64,000 nucleotides of DNA from Zygaena filipendulae (Eukaryota > Arthropoda > Insecta > Lepidoptera > Zygaenidae): assembly GCA_907165275.2 (NCBI GenBank), contig CAJRBF020000004.1, forward strand, positions 1 to 64,000, read 5' to 3'. The notes under the pieces were generated by a model, which saw nothing but the letters and a program-made list of their open reading frames with translations, did no database searches and was not told the origin of the DNA. Shown here one piece after another: positions 44,739 through 54,818 of the stretch. The position numbers and the translations under genes are program-made. Numbering within the stretch: position 1 is the first letter of the stretch; every line of letters begins with the position of its first letter.

Positions 44739-45337
44739 TGTAACTTACCCCCCCTCGCGCGACTTTCTCCGATCTACTTCTTACTACGATAATCTCTAAT
44801 TTGGCCTGATTGTCTAGTGGTTAGGACTCTAACTTCGTTGTGTGCAGTAACCTATGATCCTTTTAGGTTGAGATTGAACTATCGTCCTAGTATTTGCATC
44901 ATAGTTTTTAGTTTGGTTAAGTTTATAGTTAAGATTCTAAAGTTAATACATGAACGATGTCTATTGTCTAATTTATGTTTAGCGAATACACGAACGATCT
45001 CAGACTAGTGCACGGACGAATCCCTATTTTTATTGCTTTCGTGCGACCTCTTTCTTAACTTTAGGTGGATGATCTATTTTTAATCTATTTATGTGGATGA
45101 TCTAGTTTTGTTAGTTTGTTTGTGACGACCTGCCTCCCTAACATTATATCGATGTCCTATTTTATTAGTTTGTTTTTGCGGCCTAATCTATTGGCTTGTA
45201 GGCTAAGTTTGAATAATCTTGACCCTTATGTTTGTCTATCCCTACAATCTGTTTTAGTTTGTGTTTGTCGGTTTAACCCCGGTCAACATCTCGTCAAAAG
45301 CTACCATTCCTGGCTCAGATGGCTCAGACATTGCCAG
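44739..45337 (-). repeat. Partial LTR of the G4 family
   Basis: About 600 bases from TGTAACTTACCCCCCCTCG to TCAGACATTGCCAG match the beginning (plus-strand view) of both G4 LTRs at 48591 and 57208. It breaks off at the point where the others continue GACGCATAAATA. Confidence 0.85.
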
Positions 45338-45634
45338 CGGAGCTAGGATGCGCAACATGATATAATTTTATCGAGCCATTTTATCGATTTTCTATGATAA
45401 ATATCGTCTTGTCTACCAGTGGTAACATGCGCAGCAAAAATGTCATGTTTTAATGTCAAAAAACGATAAATGATAAAATTGTCGACATTCCGTAACATGC
45501 GGCACTTTTTTATCGATTTTTGTCTATTTTGACACTAGACATATGTCTAGTTAATCTGAGACTCTCATTTCGTATTTTTATAGTCGACGATTCATTCTCA
45601 CGATAAGAAGTGATAAAGAAATTTTCGTGGTAGA
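45338..45634. other. AT-rich flank of the Harbinger copy
   Basis: The stretch holds repeated TTTATCGATTTT and ATGATAAA motifs in both orientations and GTAACATGCG twice, which might be part of the Harbinger terminal region. No 3-bp target duplication could be assigned. No coding frame. Confidence 0.35.
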
Positions 45635-45790
45635 CTAGCTGTCCCGCGCGGTTTCACCCGCGATAATTTCGAAGTTCCCGCGGAATTGTTCTATACAAAC
45701 TGCCCCTTTTCATCCCCTTAGAGGTTGAATTTTCAAAAATCCTTTCTTATCGGATACCTACGTCATACAAAAAAAACACCCCAAGTTTGG
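45635..45790 (-). mobile_element. Helitron-like fragment, reverse orientation
   Basis: CTAGCTGTCCCGCGCGGTTT, then CACCCGCG is the reverse complement of the GC-rich hairpin and CTAG end of Lep1-type Helitrons, followed by a TTCGAAGTTCCCGCGG block. The other end is unclear. Confidence 0.5.
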
Positions 45791-45885
45791 TCTCTACGAT
45801 CAACGCCCAACGGTCTAGACTGTGCGTTGATCCATCAGTCATTCGGACAAAGCATTATATAAGTAAGTACCTTCCTATAGATAAC

Positions 45886-47757
45886 ATGGCGATGCCTTAT
45901 TATAATTATGTGATAACTATGTACGAGGAACGAGAAAGAAGAAAAATCGAAAGGAAGCATGTCAGAGACATATGCGATCCTTTTGATTTGCCGGACAGTG
46001 AATTCCAATGTCTTTGGAGAATGTCAAAACTCATGGCTATGTATGTGGTGGACAGGCTAAGCGAAGACTTAGAACCCAAAAATGGTGAAGGTTTGCCAGT
46101 CTATTTAAGGGTAATATCTGCTTTTAAATTCTTTGTGGGCTTAAGCATTTATTCATTTTAAACTGTGGCCAACTCGTACTATACATGCAATTATCTTTGT
46201 TTTAGGTTCTTTGTTCAATTCAATTTTTGTCCAATGGTGGCTACCAGCGACAGATTGGGCAAGACCATTCAATGTGCCAAGCCCAAACAACAGTTAGCAG
46301 ATTCTTGGATCAGTTTTTAAAATCAATTTATTTAAGGTAGGTAGATATATGGATCCAAGTGATAAGTTGATTAAAAGCTTTAACTAATCTTTAAATATCT
46401 CAAACTTATAATCATTCAGTCATTAAATCATTAATAGGGTACTTGCATGAATTTTTTTTTCAGACTATTTTAAAGATATATGGCCTACTTAAATAAAGCA
46501 AGAAAAAGAAATAAAATATATGCATAAATTAATTAAATACAGCGTTTCAAAGTTCCTACTTCAGATTTTACCGCCGAAACGCGGAATGACGTCACTAGTT
46601 CATAATTACGCCTTATTAATCTGTGATAGAAATGTCACTGTCGTATTGACAGGGTAATGTGACACTGACAGACAGATAACTTCAATATCCAAAAGCTCCC
46701 ACTAACTGTAGATATATTAATAAGGAATTTAGTATATATATATGTTGCCAGCGCCTTCTACTAGTGAATCAAAAGTTTGATCGCCTCAAAAACTGTAGTT
46801 CTAATGTTATTTTATTTTTCCGTTTTTACCTTTACTGCTTGCTCGACATCATTAAGCCAACTTCAGCAGAGTCACTAAGGAGCAATAAAACCGTAACGGC
46901 AATCAAACGAATTCAACGAAAGAAACACTGGAGCCTGGAGAAATGTCAAATACGCACCGCCATAAATACAAGAAATTGAATTAAGGTTGAACTGTGTCGA
47001 GTTACTTCCAAAAGTTTCAGTAAAGTATCGAAATGCATCTTACTGATGCATTTTAAAGTAAAAAACTTCAGAAATTGGAAAATATGCGTTGACTGTATGC
47101 ACTTTGTTTCCTTTGCCTTCTCTGAAAGAGGTAAATGTTTCCTTAAAAAAAAATAAAAGTGACGTCATGTGCTAAGCTTGGCTGTGATTGGTGTTTCGTT
47201 GCAACGTTCCGTTTCACAACATTAAAAGTTGAATATTTTGGGAACTATTTTTAGTAAATCTTTCACGATAACGCTTTTCTAAGGCTCTATTTTTGAAATA
47301 TTGCCACAATTTCTTATAATAAATTTCATGCAAGTACCCTATTCACAGACTCTTTCCTGAATGGGTACACTTCCCAGCCTCTGAACCTGCCAGAAGAAGT
47401 GTATCTGCAGGTTTTGAGGAAAAATTTGGAGTGCCAGGAGTATTAGGCCTTATTGACTGCACTCACATTAAAATTTTTCTTCCTTCTGGGCCGCAAGGAG
47501 CACAATATAAAAGCCTAAGAAAGGGAGCACACACACTTAATGTGCAAATAAACACCTCTGTTTAATGGTTTTATTATGTACTACTATATAATTTTAGGAA
47601 ACAAAGTTTTACTAATATATAGATCTTTTTACTGTATTACAGATAGCAGATTCAGGTTGCAGAATTATAAGTGTTAACGCACGCTACCCAGGCAGAGTGC
47701 ACGACTCATTCATATGGGCCCACTGTGCCGTAAAAACTGAACTAAAACAGCTATATG
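45886..47757 (+). pseudogene. PIF/Harbinger (HARBI1-like) transposase, intron-containing, truncated
   Basis: Four exon-like pieces encode a HARBI1-type transposase. Exon 1 (45886-46134) has RMSKLMAMYVVDRLSEDL and VISAFKFF. Exon 2 (46206-46336) gives NGGYQRQIGQDHSMCQAQ, then TTVSRFLDQFL. Exon 3 (47349 to about 47550) holds the first catalytic Asp in GLIDCTHIKI, and exon 4 (from 47643) the second in ARYPGRVHDSFIW. Splice sites are GT-AG for introns 1 and 2 (GTGGGC...TTTTAG and GTAGGT...TTCACAG). The donor of exon 3 has decayed, and the third acidic residue and C-terminus are missing after about 47757, so it is dead. Intron 2 holds a MITE. Confidence 0.75.
46437..47339. mobile_element. MITE with GGGTACTTGCATGAA termini, in a Harbinger intron
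   Basis: Inverted termini GGGTACTTGCATGAA and TTCATGCAAGTACCC are flanked by TA on both sides (46435-46436 and 47340-47341), as for Tc1/mariner-type insertions. Inside are only short frames, which I do not call. Its right end lies nine bases before the splice acceptor of exon 3. Confidence 0.75.
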
Positions 47758-48266
47758 TAACATTGGGTTTTATAATAAAAGTATGTTTAGATGAGAACAA
47801 GTAATGTTTTTTAATTGCTAAACGACATAGAGTATATGACCGTAGAGGTGGATCACAGACTATATCGTGACTCTAGAGGTCTCTACTTTACATCTCCCTT
47901 TCTTTATAGAATAAGTACACTGATGAGTATATTTAAAAGACTGACAACAATATTTTCTGATAAACTTACTTACATTTAGACTCAAGAGTTATTACAGTTA
48001 GATGTAGTTACCTTGGGATTGCAATCTGATCTAGCAAACAACTCATTAGGTATCAACTTATTATGCCTAGCTGCTGTCATATATAAACATAGTTAGAGTA
48101 GGTACTGACTCTAATACACAACAAATTATTACATCATTAAATAAAATTAGTATTATGCCTCTTCCATTCAACTGAACATAATGAGAATTTAAGTAGTTAC
48201 AGAAAGTATCATGTATCAGGGTACATTACAAATCACAAGCTAGTATAGTTATATATCTAAGTATTA
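47758..48266. other. No recognised gene; probable 3' region of gypsy G5
   Basis: AT-rich, with an imperfect palindrome GTAGAGGTGGATCAC / GTGACTCTAGAGGTCTCTAC near 47842-47883. It lies downstream, in element orientation, of the G5 pol stop, so it may include a 3' untranslated region and LTR, but no second copy is present to prove it. Confidence 0.35.
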
Positions 48267-48575
48267 TTAGAGATCAAGTCTATTTACTGGTTTAATTATT
48301 CTACCAGATCTTGATGATCGCAGAGCTGTCGCAGGTTGACCTGGGTTTGGCTTATCAACATGATTGGAAGTCCTTGGCGATGAGTATGTTGATGCTGGAG
48401 GTGCCTCAGGAACAGCTGGTGATTGAGATGGTACTGGAACCAGTTGTGTTGCTGGTTCGTCTGTGTATTTAGTTTCAGGTACTACCACTCTGGTGCTGGT
48501 TATGTCTGCTTGTGTCTTGTGCAGGTGACTGAGGTTTCTTCGGAAGATCTGCAGGGCAATTATGTAACTTTTGTT
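48267..48575 (-). pseudogene. Gypsy pol C-terminal tail (probably of G5)
   Basis: The frame reads from about 48575 (IFRRNLSHLHKTQADITS), through a Pro/Ser-rich linker to the terminal SSRSGRIIKPVNRLDL, the usual RSGR...NRLDL ending of K02A2.6-like gypsy polyproteins. The start lies close to the left border of G4. The integrase to which it would belong could be the one at 62302, now about 14 kb away. Confidence 0.65.
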
Positions 48576-48635
48576 GCTATTGTAACTTACTCCCCCTCGC
48601 GCGACTTCCTCCGATCTACTTCTTACTACGATAAT

Positions 48636-48725
48636 CTCTAATTTGGCCTGATTGTCTAGTGGTTAGGACTCTAACTTCGTTGTGTGCAGTAACTTATGAT
48701 CCTTTTAGGTTGAGATTGAACTATC
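48636..48725 (+). repeat. tRNA-like sequence inside the G4-family LTR
   Basis: TTGTCTAGTGGTTAGGACTC closely resembles the 5' part (D arm and A box) of tRNA-Glu-like genes. About 50 bases later GGTTGAGATTGAACTA is a weak match to a B box. It is repeated at about 44795-44885 and 57255-57345. It is antisense to the element. The 3' part does not fold as a tRNA, so I call it tRNA-like only. Confidence 0.4.
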
Positions 48726-50953
48726 GTCTTAGTATTTGCATCATAGTTTTTGCTTGGTTAAGTTTATAGCTAAGATTCTAAAGTTAATACATGAACGATC
48801 TCTAATTTATGCTTAGCGAATACACGGACGGTTTTAGATTAGTACACGGACGAATCCCTATTTTTATTGCTTTCGTGCGACCTCTTTCCTAACTTTAGGT
48901 GGCTGATCTATTTTTAATCTATTTATGTGGATGATCTAGTTTTGTTAGTTTGTTTGTGACGACCTGCCTCCCTAACATTATATCGATGCCCTATTTTATT
49001 AGTTTGTTTTCCGGCCTAATCTATTGGCTTGTAGGCTAAGTTTGAATAATCTTGACCCTTATGTTTGTCTATCCCTACAATCTGTTTTAGTTTGTGTTTG
49101 TCGGTTTAACCCCGGTCAACATCTCGTCAAAAGCTACCATTCCTGGCTCAGATGGCTCAGACATTGCCAGGACGCATAAATATATTTAATAAACCACCCA
49201 GACGATTCTATTCCAAGGTCGACCAGATTTTGTCCCCTCAGCATGACGCAAGCATTGGCCACAGGAACCTCAAGTACTACGTGAAATGATTGTTGGCACT
49301 GCAACCAATCCCGCCGTCAAACCGAAGGTAAGGCTTCCAGTTAATACATAAGTATTCGCTGGAAGGTGGTATAGCCCCTCCTGCGCTATTCCACGGTGAT
49401 GACCATCCAGCACAATGCCTTCGTCACCTCCCCCAACCTGTTTCACAAGGTAGAGGATCATTCTAGATGGTTACATCTAAGATCATTCACCAGCGTCCAT
49501 TTCAGGAATCCAGTGAGGAGACTGTACGTCCCCAGTCCGAAGACTACCGCCGCGTTGGAGCCATGGTGAGCCCTTGAATATGTGCCAGCCCGAAGACCAG
49601 GGTTGGGTGGGACCACCACAAACCAAACCCCAGCACAGTGATCCAAAATTGTATGTGTGTGTTGTCGGAGACCAATCTCTCCCTGGAACCTGGAACTTCA
49701 GCTGATGAACTCTCCGTCATACTGCAAGCAGTGGCCGTAGCCTAGCCGTAGCTGTAGAGTTGAATGGCTCTCTCTCCCCTGTGAACCCACTCGGGCATCC
49801 AACTCGTTCTGCCACATCAGAACATTGGCAAGCACATCGTGTTGAAAACACAAAGGTTGCCGAGAATCTAGCGTCAGCGACGAGGTCGCCAACAGCCGAT
49901 CCCCCAGCCTCTGCACAACGGTCTCGATCGCAAAGCGCAGGGACCTACGTAAGCATACATGTGGTTGCGAGTCACAGTAGCTCCAGTCTGTCTCCGCAGC
50001 CAGCAATCGAGCCACAGAGCGCATTGGCCCATCAGTAATGAAAAATAAAAAATAAAAAAAAAGGTAAAACAGAAAGAAGAGCGAACAACCCTTCCCTGGT
50101 GTAGGAGAGGGCCGGCATCTCCAGTCAGCCGCATCGGTGATATGTAGATTGAATAACACGGAAGGCGTTGTTATTCAAGGTAAGGTACAAGGCGCACAAC
50201 GAAACTCGTCACGGCGCAGATGACTCAAGGCGCGGATTTTTACCCATCTACGCCATCATAAGCTCGCGACGTGCAATGTCCAACCGTTCAAGATTAGAGT
50301 TCCGTTTGCTTCGAGCCTATTTGGTACTGTGATTTGAAGATCCTTCCTCGTGACTAATGTTTTCAGGTCTACGCTCGAGATATCCTAACGGACGTCAAGT
50401 GCACTGACAGACCTTCGCACAAAAACATTAAATCACTCTGCGCTATCGCTCGCTCAACAAGACTATTCGTAACGAACCGTCTTTTGTAATGATAAAATCA
50501 ATACAAATATTCTACTCAAAGCATCTCGTTCACGAGGCGCATCGGCCCACATACGCTTTCATGCGACCACCAAGTATCACAATCGCGCATGCTCGCCTCT
50601 GCACAACGCAATAGGCATGTTGACAGTATCAAAGAATCAAAGAAATAATGGTTTTAGAGAAAAATATATGTCAAAAGAACTCTTAAAAGTCGCTCAGTTT
50701 TCAATTAAACATTGTGATTAATAAGATTTTCATTAAAATAAAAGTATAAATACTGCAATCGGCCATGTTTACTGAAACACCAATCACAGCGAATGACGTC
50801 ACACTCCAGTTAACGCAGGAGTAATAGTGTTCTGTGCCGTGTATTTTGCTTGAGTCATAAGTCGAGATATTATCTGTACGCGTTTCTAGTAATTCCTGCA
50901 TCATTTAATAAGTAGATTTTGTGTTGAAATACAATATCCAAATATAATCAACG

Positions 50954-52701
50954 ATGGAACAAGGATTTATTAAGGCTAACAGCGCTAATTTACCCAGAGT
51001 TGATCTGTTGATGTTGGGAGAATTTCTCGCATCAAATAAAGACTTTTGTTCATCGGAGTTTCGAAATGTGAAAACTTCCGTGTAAGTACAATATTATTAT
51101 TAATCTATAATGCTAAGTGAAATAGTAGGTATTTTGTGATGAAATTTAACATAATAAGCATATTAAACTTGCAAGATACAGAAGTTATTATAATTTAACA
51201 CTCAGGTATGTCATAGGATATTTTTGAGGTTAGTTAATTTCCAGTTCAATAAAATAATATAAGTAATACTTTTTTTTACTAGGTACTAGGTTTGTAGGTA
51301 CCTTTTCTCAAAACTCCACAAGTACTATTATGTACAACTTCAATAATAATAAGTAATAAATATATCAACTTAAAAATATATGAGTTTGCCTGATTTTGGT
51401 CAAAGAACCAGAAAATATTTAATCCCAAAATTTTTTAATGACATATCTTTAAAATTAAGAAACAATAGTTTTAGTGAGGCCTCATTCCAAAATATTTTTT
51501 TTTTGGGGAATGCATTAGAAATACGCATCCCGAATTTAGGGGGGGGGGGGAAGGGGAGGGGGGGGAAGGGGAGTCACCCCCAACAACCCCCCGCGCGCGG
51601 AAGTCAATAGTTTTTTTTATACGAATTTTTGAAATTTGAATACAACGCTAGTGTTTTCTACTGATATTTATGAATTTAGAGGGGGGAGGGGGGAGGGGAG
51701 TCATTGTCCAATCACCCCCCACAGACAAAAACCAACAACTTAAAGGCAAGGTCGACGGAGCCCCGCTTCGCGGGGCTCCTAATCGGTGGTCATAAAAGAA
51801 AATAACCACTCAGAAGGATGGCGGGGCCTTGCAGGCCCCGCCATCCTCTTCGTCACCTAAATTATCCGATTCGGGGTGCCCATAAGTCCTGAGCTCGCTT
51901 CGCTCGCTCCTGGACCCTAAGTTATTTAAAGATAATTTTAAACACGAAAAAAAAACTACGGGTCTCCACGCGGAGTGAGGGTGCCGTAACGACAGGGGGG
52001 ACCCATCCCTATAAAAATCAACCCCTATTCTCACTAAATTCCGGATGCGTATTAATAATACATTCTTATATCAGTAGGAAACACGAGCGTTGTATTCAAA
52101 TTTCAAAAATTCGTATAAAAAAAACTATTGACTTCCGCGCGCTGGGGGTTGTTGGGGGTGACTCCCCTACCCCACCCCTACCCCTCCCCCCTAATTTCCC
52201 CCCTAAATTCGGGATGCGTATTTCTAATGCCAACCCTTTTTTTGTTAAAAACCTGTAAGAGATTTAAATTAGGTGAAAAAATATGTGGTACAGTATAGTA
52301 TATTATTGTAGTGTTGTAAGTACTTGAAACTTGCTTGTTCAGTACATATTAAAACAAGTATAAAGGCAGTGATTTGTCTGCCAATAAACTGTTATGCAGT
52401 TTCGCAGGTTTCATTTAGAAATAACGCTAAATTGTTTTAATTTAATAAAAAGTTTTAATAATATTCAAACCTATCTTTCAAACAAGTATAAACCATTGCT
52501 CTCCACACCCATAAATTCAATATCTAATGTCATCTAGGTAATTTACCTATTTGCAAAGATAGAACAGAAGAAGAAACACTTGTTACTTTATGTATTTATA
52601 TAATAATAAATTTTATTTATTTCAGGTCCTCACAACCATCATATGGGGATGATGCTATAAGTTATGTGAAACTTAAAAGTGAAGGAAAATTTTTACAGTA
52701 A
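50954..52701 (+). CDS. Two-exon gene for a short protein related to a widespread arthropod transposon family, 67 aa
   Basis: Exon 1 (50954-51081) starts at an ATG and encodes MEQGFIKANSANLPRVDLLM, then LGEFLASNKDFCSSEFRNVK. A perfect donor GTAAGT follows. The acceptor TTATTTCAG at 52625 leads to exon 2 (52626-52701), in phase: SSQPSYGDDAISYVKLKSEG, then a stop. Proteins starting with this FxKANSxNLPxVD pattern are common in arthropod genomes as N-termini of larger proteins that I associate with YqaJ-nuclease/SWIM-type transposon products. Here only the head domain remains. The reading frame is clean across the splice. AATAAA lies near 52764. Function unknown. Confidence 0.55.
51512..52230. 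repeat. GC-rich foldback element in the intron
   Basis: Arms of about 155-160 bases (51512-51666 and 52068-52230) are inverted repeats beginning GCATTAGAAATACGCATCCC and including GTCAATAGTTTTTTTTATAC. They contain long G or C runs. The loop holds two strong hairpins: AGCCCCGCTTCGCGGGGCT (51760-51778) and GGCGGGGCCTTGCAGGCCCCGCC (51821-51843, in two halves). Confidence 0.7.
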
Positions 52702-53141
52702 AATGTAGAAATTTTATGTGTTTCATTTGATGAAGAATATGTATCAAATTTTCTTGAGGGCATAATAAAATTCTGGAAACCTTATATATATCCATTGTTA
52801 TATAAAAATATAGAGTAGTAAATAAAAATGCACATGTTTTTGTTTTTATCACGCTTATATTAGCTTTACCTGTATCACTAGTATTATATTATGTATACCT
52901 ACAGTAAAAGACTAGTATTATATAACTTTAAACTGACAGCGTGCTACTGGTGAGTTTGTTGCGCAGCTTCTCTTCGGCCATAGCACTAGGAAGCTGTGTG
53001 GATATTTTATGGGTGCTGTCATAATACTAATTGTAATTTTATTGACGTCAAAAAGAGCCAAATTATGGACCAACGTTGAATAAAATTCTTTGACTTTAAC
53101 TGAGACTTTCATCTATCTAACCAAATACCTAGAACCCTACT

Positions 53142-53163
53142 TGGGGTGCTGAAGCACCCCAAA
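53142..53163. repeat. Short perfect hairpin
   Basis: TTGGGGTGCT and AGCACCCCAA pair around a two-base loop. It lies inside the 3.1-kb transposon. In a eukaryotic setting I do not read it as a terminator. Confidence 0.5.
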
Positions 53164-54380
53164 AGGTTTTGTTTTTCAGTTTATTTTACTGGTTTATAAT
53201 AGTAGGGATGTTGAAGACTTTTGAAAATCAAAATCCTAATTAGTCCGTCATCAAAGTGGTCTTCACAAAAATAAATTGCCGAATTTGTAACTACACCTAC
53301 TGAGTTTCGCCTTGCAAGCTTTAACCACTTATCTCTCACTTTTTTCTTGTTAGGAACATGAGCAAACTATTTATTAGGTAAGGTTTTTATGTGTTTTTAG
53401 ATACAGAGAGGGACCGCACACCACTTATACACTTTGGAATTAATTTTTAATAAATATATTGTTGACTTTGTTCGTCGAGCATACCTACACACAATGCTAC
53501 GTGAACTTAGGTGTGATGTCACAAGTGGCGCCATGACACTCACGAGTGTTTTCGAGCACAATTCAAATTAGACAAAATAAAATGCAGTAATTTGCGTTAA
53601 AACTATAAACTAATGCTGAAATAATGAGTTTTTCGGAAATAGTAGACGTGTACCTGCATTATAAAAGGGGATTTCAAAATTAGTCAACATGCCTATTAGG
53701 ACACAATGCGTAATGACGAAACTTTCAGGTCTTCGCGCGAGATATCCTAACGGACGTCAAGCGCGTGTACGAATCCTTGCACAAAGCGATAAATCGTTCT
53801 GCGCGCAGACCGCTCGACCACGACGTACTTTGCATGAATATTATTTATTAAAAAATTTGTATGAGAAAATAAATTTTATGTTCGATAAATGTGCAATAAT
53901 ATTATATTTATTGTCCCTTAGAGGTTCCTTCCCCATCGCATTCGTTTATTATTACACTATTATCAATTTACTTTCCCAACAAACTTTTGTCGTCAGGACA
54001 TTTTTTTACCTCCGTATTCCCCGTAGATATACGGCTCGTGGATACTGGCGGTGCGTTCGGCCCTGTATTCCGAGACGCCTGCATGGGGGGATTCGCGTTT
54101 TCTAACTTGCTCCTATACTCTCGAAATTCAATATACATTTGGTATTCCCTAATACAAGCACTTTCCTTCATATAATATTTTGTCCTAACTTCTTTAGTTT
54201 AGGAGTTATTATTGATAAACGTACTAAAACTTGTTTTCGATGTTATTTGAACCGCAATGTCCTCTAATATGTTTTAAATGTAATTTTATAGGTGTATTTT
54301 ATTATCTTCTATACTTTAATAATTATTTAAGATTTTAATTATAACCAAAAAAATTTTGTAGGACCTTATGGGTCGTCACA

Positions 54381-54818
54381 ATCCCCCCCCAAAGTTTAAT
54401 GGAACACTGTGGAATTTAACTTTCAATCTCCTAACGCCGCCTAAGTGTGTTATAAATTTATTTTGGTTTTTGGGAAACGACCGCCCCAACGCCCCTCCAA
54501 CCACATTCACTGGTAACCAATACAATACTGAAACGCATTAACCGATCTCTGAACGTTGTTACCTCTAAATTGATATGTTTATTTTATTTCGTTGAACGAA
54601 AAATTTTGATGATGTTATTTAACAGAAAGTTGTTAGTATTAAATTTCAAACGTCATTTCTCCCTGACCCAATTTATTTAATCAAAATAAATTTACAATCA
54701 CATTATTATTTTAGGTTACATAAGTTGTTTAGTTATATTAATCTAAATCACATAAGTTGTTTACATCTTATACCTAACTTACATTAGTTCGACATTTATT
54801 AATTACTAGCACTTTTAT
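54381..54818 (-). other. G4 polypurine tract and 3' untranslated region
   Basis: Directly before the LTR, in element orientation, lies AAACTTTGGGGGGGGAT. The rest is AT-rich and shares TTTCTCCCTGACCCAATTT with G3. No coding frame. Confidence 0.6.

Larger units (their letters stand above)
50613..53694. mobile_element. 3.1-kb DNA transposon with 12-bp TIRs in the G4 LTR
   Basis: Termini AGGCATGTTGAC and GTCAACATGCCT form inverted repeats flanked by AT on both sides. The empty site is available in the other LTR near 59231-59237 (GCAATCAGGAC), which shows exactly what was inserted. The interior has a two-exon gene, a foldback element and a hairpin, but no transposase that I recognise. The superfamily is undecided. 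Confidence 0.75.
48591..54380 (-). repeat. G4 3' LTR (2.7 kb) interrupted by a 3.1-kb transposon
   Basis: The parts 48591-50612 and 53697-54380 together equal the right LTR with only scattered differences: TG...CA ends, total about 2.7 kb. Short frames inside are repeated in both copies and look like chance frames, not genes. Confidence 0.9.

Noticed and set aside
49698..50159. Protein-coding frames in the G4 LTRs (about 60-150 codons, repeated at 57.9-58.8 kb)
   Set aside because: They occur in both LTR copies on both strands, have no recognisable domain, and the second copy shows indels that change frame and length. They are treated as chance frames in a GC-richer LTR stretch.
53142..53163. 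Rho-independent terminator
   Set aside because: The hairpin is strong, but the setting is eukaryotic and inside a transposon, with no operon upstream and no functional U-run context.
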